Of a stretch of 64,000 nucleotides of DNA, positions 45,563 to 55,689 are shown piece by piece; position 1 is the first letter of the stretch; each line of letters starts with the position of its first letter. The DNA is taken from contig NW_020825359.1 in the NCBI RefSeq assembly GCF_003286085.1, positions 161,501 through 225,500 on the forward strand. Reading direction: 5' to 3'. The position numbers and the translations under genes are program-made. The notes below the pieces were generated by a model. That model saw only the letters and a program-made list of their open reading frames with translations. It made no database searches and was not told where the DNA came from. Origin of the DNA: Drosophila persimilis (Eukaryota; Arthropoda; Insecta; Diptera; Drosophilidae).

Positions 45563-47914
45563 TTAGTCCGCCGTCTCATGCTTCTCCGCATCTCCTGCGT
45601 GCTTGCTGCCAGGTGGTGCCGCCGCTGTTACGGGTGTCGGTGCTGCATTCTCGCCGGTTGCCGCTCCGGATGGTGGTGGTGGTCCGCCTGGTGTCGCTGG
45701 TCCTGCTCCTGGTCCGACGCTGCTGGGAGGCGCTGTTTGCTGAGGTGGCGGCTGTTGGCCATAGACTCCCACTCCCACACTGGATCCGGTAACTGCTCCT
45801 CCACTCGGCTCGTGCAGGTGTCCCGGAGGCGGTTGCTGCTGCTGCTGCTGTTGTTGTTGTTGCTGCTGCTGCTGTGGTGGCGGAGGTGGATTATTGCCGT
45901 GCTCGGGTGCATAGTGCACGCCCGGACCCGGATTGCCATTGTGCTGTGGCGGTGGACGCGGCGACATGTAGTGGGAGCCGGGCGGTGGTCCGTACGATTG
46001 CTGATAGGGGGAGAAGGGTGCATAGTAGGGCTGCGGCGTGGGATGGCCCCCGTACTGGGGCTGATAGTAGGGCGAACGTGTTGGACCGCCCGGCGGCGGT
46101 GGACCGTGCGGCGGTCCCCCGTAGTTGGCATAACCCGTGTGAGGTGGTGGCGGCAGTCCCGGCATTCCTGGCGGCGGCTGATGCGGCGTCATATGGGGTG
46201 GCATATGCGGATGGCCCGGTGGCGGATGGCCCGGATGTGGATGCATCTGCGGCATACCTGGAGGAGGAGCCGCTTGCTGTTGCTGCTGTGGTGCCTGCTG
46301 CTGTTGCTGTGGCGGCAGAGGTGCCTGTTGTTGTTGCTGTACACTTATCGGCGGTGGCGTTGGCGTCGTCGCTGCTGTTGGAACAGATCCCGGTGCTCCT
46401 GGGTTGGCGCCCGCTACCTCGCTTACAGCCATCGGCTGTGGCGGTGGTGTGGGCGTTGGCACGGGCGTCGGCGTTGGCACCTTGCTGGGTGGCAACACCT
46501 TCAGCACATCCTTGGGTGGTTCTCCTATCGTTACGGTCGACTGTGGTGGCAGTGCGGCGGCCATTTCCAGCTTCTCGGGCTTGATGGGTGGCGGAGGAAC
46601 TGAGGGCTTTGGCGGTGGCTCAATATCCATGGGCTCTGGATCCGTCTTGCTGGCAGTTTCATGGACATGCACAACCGGGGGCGCAGGGGCTGGTATTGGC
46701 AGTTGATTAGGTTGCGGCGGCTTGACGGTGACCACTGACGTTTCTTTCGCTGGGGTCAAAGCTGGTCCCGGTGGCGCCTCCTGGGCTGGTGCTGGCGCCG
46801 GTGTTGCTGACGGCTGGCCGGGCTGCGTCGGTGGCTGCTGTTTGGAGGCCTCCTCGTTCCTACTGGCCACCGCAGTGGGACCACCACCGCCGGGCGCAGA
46901 AACGGGGCCCGTCAAGGAGCTGTTGTTGGTATTGATGGGCTCGTCAAGCCGCTGACGATCACGCTTGATGTCCTCGTACATACGGTGCACCATCTTCTGG
47001 AAGGTGTCGTCATCGACGGCGGGCTTGCAGTGGCGCTTCAGCTCCTCCTGGAAGGCCTCACTAGACTCCACCATGCGTTGCTTCTTCGCCTCGAACTTCT
47101 CCTCCATCTGCTGCAGCTCCGCCTCCAGTTTGGTCTGGTGCATCGTCAGGGAGCTCACCTGCCGCTTGAGGACCTGCATCCGTGTGGTGGTGACCACGGA
47201 TCGGACGTCCGGCACCACAGCCTCCGAGAAGATCTCATTGATCAGGCGATGATTGCGCAGATACCGAGCAAATGCCATATGCTTGGCCGTGTAGCCCTCA
47301 TCCAGGTCATCTTCGTCCTCCGCTGGCTGGATGTCGATGCGACGCTCATGGGATTTGCTTCCACCGCCGCGGGACGGCGTCTCGTGCATATCCACATCTG
47401 ATTTGAACTTGCTCTTGGCGGACATGTACGACTGATAGGCGGGCGTCTGGTGGTATGCCTTGAGCGCCTTCTCATACTCCACCTTCTCCGCCTCGTACTC
47501 GTCGATGAACTCCGTTTTCTCCTCATCGCTGAGCAGCTTCCACATGGCGCCGATCTTTTTGCCCAGCTCCCACAGCTTTAGCTCCGGGTTTTGAGCCTTT
47601 ACCATGTCCCACACCCGCTTTGAGTACCGCATGTAGGGCAGTATGGGTTTTTCTGGCGGCTTCGGTGGCTTGGGCAGGCGTGATTCGTTCTGGTTCTTGC
47701 TGCTGGATGATTTCGTCACCTTTTGTGGTGTGAAAGCCGGATTACCATAGTTGCTGTGCGTGAAGATGGGCGTTTGGTCCTTGTTCCGGTCCCCACCGCC
47801 ACCGCCGCCAGACGAACGAGACCGGCTGCCGCCTTGGAGCGGTGTTACCGGTCCGGGGCCCGTTGGCGCACCCACTGCTATCTGCTTGTAGTTGCTCGGC
47901 AACGCCATTATCAT
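45563..47914 (-). CDS. dalao: dalao / BAP111, HMG-box subunit of the Brahma complex
   Basis: A 783-residue frame without introns. An HMG box occupies about residues 88-156 (PEKPILPYMRYSKRVWDMVK, then LWELGKKIGAMWKLL), the form found in BAF57/SMARCE1. A coiled coil follows at about 246-300 (MQVLKRQVSSLTMHQTKLEAEL). The rest is Pro/Gln/Gly-rich with a polyglutamine run near residue 695 (a CTG/CAA-type repeat at 45,835-45,872 on the plus strand). dalao binds DNA as part of the BAP and PBAP chromatin remodelling complexes. The start used is the first of two ATGs (MIMALP). The gene is divergent from frataxin with 461 bases between start codons, and convergent with His3.3B. Confidence 0.93.
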   Translation of the reverse strand: MIMALPSNYKQIAVGAPTGPGPVTPLQGGSRSRSSGGGGGGDRNKDQTPIFTHSNYGNPAFTPQKVTKSSSSKNQNESRLPKPPKPPEKPILPYMRYSKRVWDMVKAQNPELKLWELGKKIGAMWKLLSDEEKTEFIDEYEAEKVEYEKALKAYHQTPAYQSYMSAKSKFKSDVDMHETPSRGGGSKSHERRIDIQPAEDEDDLDEGYTAKHMAFARYLRNHRLINEIFSEAVVPDVRSVVTTTRMQVLKRQVSSLTMHQTKLEAELQQMEEKFEAKKQRMVESSEAFQEELKRHCKPAVDDDTFQKMVHRMYEDIKRDRQRLDEPINTNNSSLTGPVSAPGGGGPTAVASRNEEASKQQPPTQPGQPSATPAPAPAQEAPPGPALTPAKETSVVTVKPPQPNQLPIPAPAPPVVHVHETASKTDPEPMDIEPPPKPSVPPPPIKPEKLEMAAALPPQSTVTIGEPPKDVLKVLPPSKVPTPTPVPTPTPPPQPMAVSEVAGANPGAPGSVPTAATTPTPPPISVQQQQQAPLPPQQQQQAPQQQQQAAPPPGMPQMHPHPGHPPPGHPHMPPHMTPHQPPPGMPGLPPPPHTGYANYGGPPHGPPPPGGPTRSPYYQPQYGGHPTPQPYYAPFSPYQQSYGPPPGSHYMSPRPPPQHNGNPGPGVHYAPEHGNNPPPPPQQQQQQQQQQQQQQPPPGHLHEPSGGAVTGSSVGVGVYGQQPPPQQTAPPSSVGPGAGPATPGGPPPPSGAATGENAAPTPVTAAAPPGSKHAGDAEKHETAD
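45835..45875. repeat. Polyglutamine-coding triplet repeat in dalao
   Basis: A run of GCTGCTGCT interrupted by GTTGTT reads, on the minus strand, as about fourteen consecutive glutamines. The mix of CAG and CAA codons tends to stabilise such tracts. Confidence 0.85.
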
Positions 47915-48083
47915 TCATTCACAATGTTTTAGTTATTTAACGGCAATTGGATCTAAACTATACACGATTCAATGGTTATTTCATCGACAACAACAGAAAA
48001 ATTTTCATGTGGACGCCATTTTTCTCTGGTTTGCGTCGGTGTGAGGTATTAGGGATGGTTAAAAATGCACTACTATATCAATA

Positions 48084-48290
48084 TATCGATGTCTTTGAAT
48101 CATAATAATATACTTGGATTATTATGAATATTATGGATTGTGTTAGGGGATATATCATGGACGGAACAGATCGACACTATTTTTCTGTTGTTTCACTGAC
48201 TACTTGATGCTTAATTGGACCTTATTGGCAGAAATTTTGCACATCGAATATATCGATGGTTACGTCAATTGCTAGTTGCAAGTGTGACCG
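48084..48290. promoter_or_regulatory. Shared dalao/frataxin promoter boxes
   Basis: TATCGATG (DRE-like) occurs at 48084-48091 and 48251-48258. AAGTGTGACCG at 48280-48290 is the reverse complement of the Ohler motif 1 consensus YGGTCACACTR. The last two lie 85-125 bases before the frataxin start codon; the first is closer to the middle of the 461-base divergent region and may serve dalao. Confidence 0.55.
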
Positions 48291-48375
48291 TACTAAGTGC
48301 TGCTCTGACAATCAGTTTTACCCAAGTTGGCAGCATCGTTCACTTTAATATTGGAATTATAAATAAACAAACCCA

Positions 48376-49019
48376 ATGTTCACCAGGCGTGTAGTAGCTC
48401 GGCTCAGCCGCTTAAATACACGTTCTGCTACCGCTGCAGGCTATCACAGCTTATGCTGGCCAAACACAAACCAAAACCGAGTTCCTACGGCAACGACGGC
48501 CTCCGAGGTCTTCAATCAAAATAATGGACCTTTGAGACGGCGGCTTTTTAGCAGCCAAATCGAGACGGAGAGCTCCCTGGACACGGCCACCTACGAGCGA
48601 GTGTGCTCCGAGACCCTTGACGGCCTGTGTGACTATTTTGAGGAGCTGACCGAGAACGCCACAGACCTCATTGGCACCGACGTGGCTTATGGCGCAAGTG
48701 TCTTCAGATTTTCCACCCAATGGTTACATCACGCTATATGGTGTTTATTTTTTCTTTGCGGCAGGATGGTGTACTCACAGTGAATCTGGGCAAGAGCCAC
48801 GGCACCTATGTGATCAACCGCCAGACGCCCAACAAGCAGATCTGGTTAAGTTCCCCCACCAGCGGTCCCAAGCGCTTCGATTACGTTGGCACACCCAAGG
48901 CCGGCAAGTGGATATACAGGCACTCAGGCCAGTCGCTGCACCAGTTGTTGCAGCTCGAAATACCAAATATTGTAAAGTCCCAGACCGTGGACTTTATGCG
49001 GTTGCCCCACTGTAGTTAA
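48376..49019 (+). CDS. fh: Frataxin
   Basis: Exons are 48376-48693 and 48765-49019, giving 190 residues. The first ~55 residues are Arg/Ser-rich and lack acids, a mitochondrial presequence. The mature domain carries the frataxin core: an acidic helix ([21 protein letters not shown]), [41 protein letters not shown] and the last helix [10 protein letters not shown]. Frataxin works with the Nfs1-Isd11-IscU complex in mitochondrial iron-sulphur cluster assembly. The intron begins GCAAGT rather than GTAAGT. Only that GC donor (after Gly in VAYG) joins in frame to DGVLTV, so this is a GC-AG intron of 71 bases. No clear AATAAA follows at once. Confidence 0.93.
48694..48764 (+). other. GC-AG intron of frataxin
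   Basis: The 71-base intron starts GCAAGTGTC and ends TTTGCGGCAG. GCAAGT is the usual sequence of the minor GC-AG class handled by the normal spliceosome. The only nearby GT (48,698) would shift the frame and lose the conserved YG|DG junction. Confidence 0.85.
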
Positions 49020-49845
49020 GAGTTTAGTTCCTTGATAACATAAAAAGAGTGGATCGATTACCGCTTTACATTTTCGCTCACTTTATTGGTTCTGCTAAAA
49101 AGGGGGATGTTTGAAATGATTTTTTTATTACAAAAAAAATATTCTGTACACTTTGGAGTGCAGATTGAAAGGTCCGCCCAATCATGACATGTATCTTTAT
49201 TGCTCTGCCAAATAAGGGGACGGGACAGATGCTCACTGATTCATTTATTTTAACATTTTAAATGTAAAAATATGTTTTTTCTGCAACGTATCAATAGGCT
49301 TGTGACCGGTAACAGTACCGCAAAGATCTCGGCGCTTGATACAAACAATTTCTTGTACAAAAGTTTATACCTTTACATATTATTTCTCAGTTTATTTGTT
49401 TTACCGAAAACAATGTGAAATTTTATTTTTATTACCTACTAAACCCAAAAAAAAACGATGCCGGCAAGACCTGACCTTTCTTTGACTTCAATGTGGCCGC
49501 TGTACGATCTCTCGATCCGTTCCGTTCGGACTAGTGCCCTGAACATGTTTCGCTCTTTATTTAATCTGCTGACGCATGTTCACTTTCGTGCATCCTACAG
49601 TTACGTTTTACAAAAAAAAAAAAAATTCCCTTCTCGTGGCAGGAGCAAAACTGATGATCGATATCGAGGAGATGTCGCCAACAGTTGGATCCCGTTAATT
49701 CGAACCTCTTCTCTAGCAACTAAACTGCGCACACACTTATCCGGGTGTGCATGAGCTAGAGGCAGACTGATACTTGTGTATGGGTGTATGCGTACGCAGT
49801 ATGTATGTGTGTATGTAGATTAAATCGCCTTAAGGTTAACTTAAA
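49020..49845. other. Convergent 3' region between frataxin and the Gln-rich gene
   Basis: AT-rich with no gene seen. Minus-strand poly(A) signals (TTTATT on the plus strand) occur near 49,392 and 49,427, which would give the minus-strand gene a ~420-base 3'UTR. Confidence 0.45.
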
Positions 49846-51420
49846 CTAATGACGAGGCCCAAACATATTGTTGTACTGCTGCGATGGATGGGGCGGCTGC
49901 TGGTGGTGTTGTTGCTGGGCGGCCGTGTAGTTTTGCTGCTGCTGCTGCTGCTGCATGGTGTACGGCGGCGGCTGGGGGACGACACCATTGTTGGCCCAGG
50001 GATTGAGTGGTACACCGCCATAGCCGGGTATTTCCTGCCCAGGTCCCTGGTAGTTCGAGTAGCCGGGATAGGAGTAGCTGCCGCTATAAGTGGTGGCACC
50101 ATGCATCTGCGGATCCTGACCAAAATGATGCGACTGCATATGGAATGCCGGATTGGCATCCTGCTGGTTATATCCCGCCTGCTGCTGCTGCGGCTGCTGT
50201 TGCTGCATCATGGGACTGGGATTGAGCCCACCCATTTTGTTGGATCCTTGTTGCTGCTGCAGCTTCTTTGCGGCGGCACGTGAAGACTTACCCGGAGTAC
50301 TAGCACCAGTTGGATTTTCACGTTCTCGATGCGCCTGCTGACCGCCATTGCCACCGCTGCCGCTGCCTCTGCTTCCGCCTCCGCCACCTTGCTTGGTGAG
50401 CGTGTCCATCAGATTGGCTATAATCGATTCAGTGTCAAGCGAAAACTTTGAAGCGGCGGCCGGTTTGAAAGTCAAAGCATTCGGCGAAGATGGAACCGGT
50501 ACCACAGACGGGAGGCCGCTGCCGCCTCTGCCTCCAGCACCGCCGCCGCCATTCGAGTCGCAGGCCTTCATCACCAAATCATCAAAATTGTAATCGTCGT
50601 CGTCATCATCGTCGATAAGGAATTCTGGGGAAGAGCGTCCGACGCGACGCTGCTTGGCGCCCTGGATAGCGGGCATCTCACGCTCAAAGCTACGACGATG
50701 GGTATTCAGCGAGGACAGAGCAGCAGCCGTGGCAACCGCAGCAGCAGCCAAAGAAGACTTGGACGATGAAACAGTTGCCGCAACGGCAGCAGAGACGGAT
50801 GAAGTATTTTCGGGATTGATGGTGCCAGCGACGCGTGAGAGAAAATCACTGCAGGACTCCCCGTCGCCGCTGAGCTCCGCCAGATTCACATACTTGCGTA
50901 GACATTCGACGCGCAACGGTTCCTGGACCTCAAGCTTGCGCAGATGCCCGATCAGATGGACTTGTTCCTCACTGGAGAGGAACTTGAAGTTCTGTAGCAA
51001 TGTCTGCAGATCGGAATCGGTGAGGGACTCCATGCCAGTGGGATCCGATTTGGACGCTACCACCGTTTCCACCTTCTCCTTCTTGTGCAGATGACTTTCC
51101 ACCTCCTTCATCAGCTCGTCGATATCAATCTCAATGGGATCCGTCACAACCTTGTCCTTCGTCAGTCCCAGAAGATTGAGGACTTCGGAGAAATGAAATT
51201 TCTTGCCCGCCAGCCGACGGCTCTTCTCGATCTTTGCCAGCGTGGCATAGAAATGCAACAGCCTGTCCATATCCTCGCTGCTCATATCATAGTAGCCCTT
51301 GCCGACCAATGCGCTGGCCAGCTTCGCGCAGACAACATTCCGATCGAATGGGAGCTGGGCGGGCGATGGCGGTATGGGATTCGCCTTGCTTTTTCCGCCG
51401 TCTTTCTTGGCTAAAATGGT
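49846..51420 (-). CDS. Conserved-looking protein with helical N-terminus and Gln/Gly-rich C-terminus; 5' exon unresolved
   Basis: The open frame reads from an acceptor CCATTTTAG (exon start about 51,413) to a stop at 49,846, about 520 residues. The N-terminal ~200 residues are helical and charged (KLASALVGKGYYDMSSEDMD, EKSRRLAGKKFHFSEVLNLL, LTDSDLQTLLQNFKFLSSEE). An acidic DDDDDDDYNFDDL patch, then Gly-, Gln- and Pro-rich low complexity follow to the end. There is no zinc finger, RRM or enzyme motif. The composition suggests a nuclear or RNA-granule scaffold, which is inference. The acceptor needs a phase 1 donor. A candidate first exon with ATG at 51,690 (MNARNALWKR) has only phase 2 donors, so the start is unknown. 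I do not recognise the gene. Confidence 0.65.
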   Translation of the reverse strand, partial: TILAKKDGGKSKANPIPPSPAQLPFDRNVVCAKLASALVGKGYYDMSSEDMDRLLHFYATLAKIEKSRRLAGKKFHFSEVLNLLGLTKDKVVTDPIEIDIDELMKEVESHLHKKEKVETVVASKSDPTGMESLTDSDLQTLLQNFKFLSSEEQVHLIGHLRKLEVQEPLRVECLRKYVNLAELSGDGESCSDFLSRVAGTINPENTSSVSAAVAATVSSSKSSLAAAAVATAAALSSLNTHRRSFEREMPAIQGAKQRRVGRSSPEFLIDDDDDDDYNFDDLVMKACDSNGGGGAGGRGGSGLPSVVPVPSSPNALTFKPAAASKFSLDTESIIANLMDTLTKQGGGGGSRGSGSGGNGGQQAHRERENPTGASTPGKSSRAAAKKLQQQQGSNKMGGLNPSPMMQQQQPQQQQAGYNQQDANPAFHMQSHHFGQDPQMHGATTYSGSYSYPGYSNYQGPGQEIPGYGGVPLNPWANNGVVPQPPPYTMQQQQQQQNYTAAQQQHHQQPPHPSQQYNNMFGPRH

Positions 51421-52602
51421 ACGTGAATGCACCCATGGGAAACGGGCGAAAAAGGAGCACAACACAAAAACAAAAAAAGGAAAAAGTTAATCGTCAATCA
51501 ATCGTCATGTATTAAACACAAACGTGTGTGTGCGATTCAATCCCCCTCAGAGGAGATCAAATCAATATCGAATTACATTACAACAGAATTATTTGGAAAT
51601 AAATTACATTTTATACTTATGGATGGTGTGGCGGCGGTGGTGGAAGGACGCTTGCTGATCTCGCTTCCACAGGGCGTTGCGGGCGTTCATTTTACACTTT
51701 GTTTTTTACACTAACCAAAAAGGAAAGAAAGCTAAACTCGAACGCGAAAAGGGTCCGAACGAGCGACGGGTTCATTGTGGTGTTCATTTTCCATCCGGAA
51801 TGGAAAAGCAGAAGTACAAAATGGTGTCCCAAAATGCGTGAGATACCGATACCGGACCGATTTAAGTCGAAAAAAAAACAAGGAAATTACCATGTGGTAT
51901 GCATATATACACATTTATTGATCAAGTATTTTCTGAATAACGACCTTAGGCCTCGCGCACACTATAGCTGAAAGATAAGCCGAAAACGGAGCTGAGCCAA
52001 AAGAAGCTTTCAATAGGTAGATATGAGCTTTCTCTTAGCTACATACTATATGTACATATGTCTATATTCTTGCTGTTCCCTATAGATCTGCCCGCACTTT
52101 TCCCCGGCCTTTCCGTAACTTTCGATAACACAATTTGAATAGCCTCGAACACACCTTATCCCCACAAATATCCCTTAAAATTATTGCTTAAAATATTTAT
52201 CAATATGTGTCTTCACGTGGCACATTTTATATATTTTCCTTTTTCTCTCTCCTATATTTCCCTTTAAACTTAATATTAAAAGCAGGTAAATATTAATAGG
52301 ATCCTATATTTAGGATAAATTGTTAATCAAATAAATATTCAAAATATTTGGATATTATGTACTTTGCGATCGCGCAAACAAAAACGAGTAGACATTTCAC
52401 GAGAATAAAAACAAAGCGGAGCTTATCTAGTTGAGCTTTTAAAGCTCTCAGCCTAGCTTATAGGAGCTTTTGCAACTGCATTCGGCTCCGCTTTCAGCTA
52501 TTGTGTGCGCGCGTCTGTCCCCTTAAAAAGAGAGTTTAAAGACTATTGTGGAGAAAGATGGACCCCCAGCATGTTGAAAACAAAAAAGGAACAGATCAAC
52601 GT
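51421..52602. other. 5' region of the Gln-rich gene and intergenic DNA
   Basis: It includes the ATG at 51,690 with a good fly start context (GTGTAAAATGAAC), possibly the first exon or a short upstream frame. Near 51,955-52,035 and 52,435-52,510, phrases such as GGCCTCGCGCACACTATAGCTGAAA and TTTCAGCTATTGTGTGCGCGCG are inverted relative to each other, suggesting repeat ends ~540 bases apart. The interior is AT-rich. Confidence 0.45.
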
Positions 52603-52608
52603 TTTATT
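52603..52608 (-). terminator. Poly(A) signal of the matrin/U1-type zinc-finger gene
   Basis: TTTATT on the plus strand (AATAAA on the minus) lies about 380 bases beyond the inferred stop codon of the gene to the right. Confidence 0.4.
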
Positions 52609-52986
52609 TCAATATCAACTTTGTTTCCGTTCGAATGTTATGTAATTTATTGAAAAATGAATATATTATTCGTTTAGCCGAAAGATAAACTAAGTTTATG
52701 CCCCATTGCAACGGAATGACATACATAGGTTCAAAGAGTCTATCCATCGGTGTAAAGTCCATGCTTAAATACCTTTCTCATTCGGTTACAAAGACACACA
52801 CAAAATCGGTTTTCATTCGGGTTTTTAGCCAACAAAAAAAAAAAAAGAAGAAAAAACTGAAGCCAGAGGATGCTTCAAACGCGACCGAGCTTCAAGGGAA
52901 GAATCGCGAGGGAGGCGCGACATGCCGACGGACAAAACGAATGTTGAATACTAGGACTAGGGGATACCTTTCACTTTACGGACTTC

Positions 52987-55212
52987 TCAACTGAGAACTG
53001 GTGACCAGAAACCTGGCGTAGAATGAACACTAAATACTTACCGCACACACACACACACACACATATCAAACGCGATAAAAGATAGGATATAAGGCGGATT
53101 TGTAGCTGCTAGGCTTAGAGTAAAAAATAAATGGGGGGTGTTTAACATACCTTTTTCTTTCACTTGAAAGATGATGGCCGCTATATTCGTGATCAACTTT
53201 TTCACAACGCGCACTTTTTGCGGATCATCCAGCACTTCGGCTATGAGGATGCCCTTCAGTTTCTCTTTGGTTGTCTCCAAGAACACACAATTATCTTCGT
53301 TCAGGAGCAGATCTTCGGCAGCATTTGGCCGCACCATCTCCATGGCCAGAGCCTTGCTGAGCAGACTCAAAGCCTTCGGTCCGAGACTACCCAAATGATC
53401 CTCGACGGCTGATAGCATGCGCAGCACACTGACCACAGTGAGGGGTCCATCGTCGGCCACCGGGGGCTCTGTATCCTTATCCGGCGATTTGGAGCGTGCC
53501 TTTTTGGGCAAACTATATTCGGGATAGACACGCGAGTCCATCACACGGAATGTCTCCATGCGCTCATACGCCGCATGACCCGTACCTCGGCTAAAGCTGC
53601 CGCTGCGATAGAAATCTGCGTCACTGGTGCGTTCCCTTTCCCTTTCCCTGTCCCGCTCCCGATCGCCGCTGCGACGTTCCGCGTAGCCACCACCATCACG
53701 CGGTCGGCCATGATTAGATGACAAAACCTTATGATCCATAGGACGACGATGATAGTAGACCGGAGAACGAGAGCGACGTCCCCGCTGAGGGCTGCGCGAA
53801 TACGGGCTACGCGAACCGTTGTGTCTGCTGTAGTGGCGTCGCGACGAACGGCTGCGTGATCTGCGCCCTGGATGACGGCTTCCTCCTCCCACAAAGCCAC
53901 GCTTCGGCGACTGTGAATGCGAGCGAGATCGTCTGTTATAATGGGCACGATTTCGCGATGATGGATTGGGTGTTTCGTCATCGCTAATGTCGATGACAGT
54001 TTCAGGAGCACCGCCACCTCGATTGTTGCGAAAATTCGGCTTACGGCGGACATGGGGCGGCCCCGACGAAGGGGCGGCTGATGCCTCACGCGGACTGGAT
54101 ACACGTATCTTGTAGCGTTCCATGAGATCCTTGGTCTTCTCCTCATCTTCGTCGGCCAGCTTGAATTTCTCTTTGAGTTCCTTTTTGATTTTTCCAACTG
54201 CAATATTGAAGAGCTCGACGCGTCTGTCCTTCCAGTAGCTAATCCATTCGGGCTTGTAGTCGTAGCTATTCGGATCGGTCTTCTTCTCCTCCTGCAGCTC
54301 CTTGTAGCGACGATTCCAGAACTGCTTCCACTCGTCCGGATAGTCGGGATGCTTCTCCGGAAACGATTCGTATGTCTCAGTCTCATCGCGCAGCTGCTTC
54401 AGCTGCAGCTCGAGCATGCAGCGAAATTTCTCCCATTTGTAGCGCTCCTGGGCAATGATCGAGGCCTGCATGGACAGCTCTTTGGGCGTGGGAAGCTGTT
54501 GTTTCGGCAATTCACGGGCCGCCGGTGGCGAACGATTGGCCCCACGGCCACTCGGCGATTGTTCGTCGATGGGGCTTCGCTTTTGGTTTGGGCCGAAGCT
54601 TTCGTCATCACTCGAGATGGCATCAAGGGCAATGACGCTGCTGCTGTTGTTCTCTTTCGGCGCGATCTTGTCGCTGCTCTCCTCCTGCTGCATATCCTGC
54701 ACCAGTTTGCGTGCCTCCTCCACGAAATCGGGGCCAGAGAACTCGTCGAAATGGAACTTGTCACGCACCTGGCTGCAAAATTTCGAACGATATTGACTAA
54801 ATTGTGAGCTGGGCACCGACACAATACGACGCGCACGGCCGCAATGTTTTTCAATCAATTGGCAAAGAATGCCGGTGGCAATGACCAGATCGCCGCCACC
54901 GTTGGGCGTGCGTTTCTGTATCTTTTGCAGGACCTCGTAGGCCTTTTGGAAATGTGTTTGCAAGTACTTGTTGCGATGCGACAGCGACGTCCAGTGTACA
55001 AACAACGTTCGCACATCGTTGTAGTTGCTGCACAGGACACAATAGTAATTGGGCACCAGGCGTCCCTCTTCGATCAGCTCGACGCAGTATTCGGTGCCAA
55101 TTAATGGACCGCGTGTGTAATCATCAAGTTGCTTTTGTATGATTGCCGGGCGGGACGAGGAGTCGTCTTCCTCGAAGCCGGGCGGCACTGGTTCGCCCGG
55201 CAAAAAACTCAT
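52987..55212 (-). CDS. U1/matrin-type zinc-finger RS-domain nuclear protein (CG7065-like)
   Basis: Exons are 55212-53151 and an inferred last exon 53012-52987, giving 695 residues. Residues ~50-85 carry one finger of the matrin/U1 type (YYCVLCSNYNDVRTLFVHWTSLSH). The middle has repeated W-containing helices (YPDEWKQFWNRRYKEL and WISYWKDRRVELF). It is followed by a long Arg/Ser-rich region (SRSHSQSPKRGF, HPGRRSRSRSSRRHYS) typical of splicing or mRNA-processing factors. A C-terminal helical domain (LTVVSVLRMLSAVEDHLGSL to VVKKLITNIAAIIFQVKEK) follows. After KEK the frame runs into a GTATGT donor; reading through would end in a CA-repeat, so I prefer the splice to GFWSPVLS-stop. I connect it to CG7065, neighbour of dalao in D. 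melanogaster, from memory. Confidence 0.8.
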
Positions 55213-55689
55213 CGTTGCTGCCTATATGGGATCTGGGAAAACCGGCGCACACAATCTCGAATCAATCTTTAAACACCGACAAAACCTGTCCGAATACGAA
55301 GCACATGGTAGTAAGAGAAATTAGGCCCGATCCCTACTTACCTTTTTTGGGTTTGTCCAAAACCAAATTTCGATCTGATTTCGGTTCCTTGTTGCTACCG
55401 CGTTCTCTCGGCTTCCGTCTTCTTTTCTCTTTCTTTTCTTGTTTTTTGTAGCACTGTTTTTTTTGGTTCACTCAACACACGCCGACGCACACACACCTTT
55501 TCTGGAGCGGCTAGCGTCCGTAGATGTGGCTTCCCAGTTTAAATAGTGCTACTTACAATACTTGCGACTGACCTTTTGTGCCCTAAGTACAATGCAAAAC
55601 ACTGCAATATACGTTTTGCCTCCTTTTTATTCGTTTTTAAAGCGGAGAAAAAATATTTATTTACTTGTCTCGCACATTCAGTGTAACCG
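55213..55689 (-). other. 5'UTR and promoter region of the matrin/U1-type gene
   Basis: No coding exon is seen. The region contains pyrimidine-rich stretches and CACACACGCC-like sequence near 55,470-55,495. The repeat block begins just beyond it. Confidence 0.45.

Noticed and set aside
45578..46603. Long Arg/Trp/Leu-rich frame antisense to dalao
   Set aside because: It is the reverse reading of the Pro/Gln/Gly-rich dalao tail.
48698..48764. GT-AG alternative for the frataxin intron
   Set aside because: Using the GT at 48,698 shifts the frame relative to the conserved DGVLTV segment.
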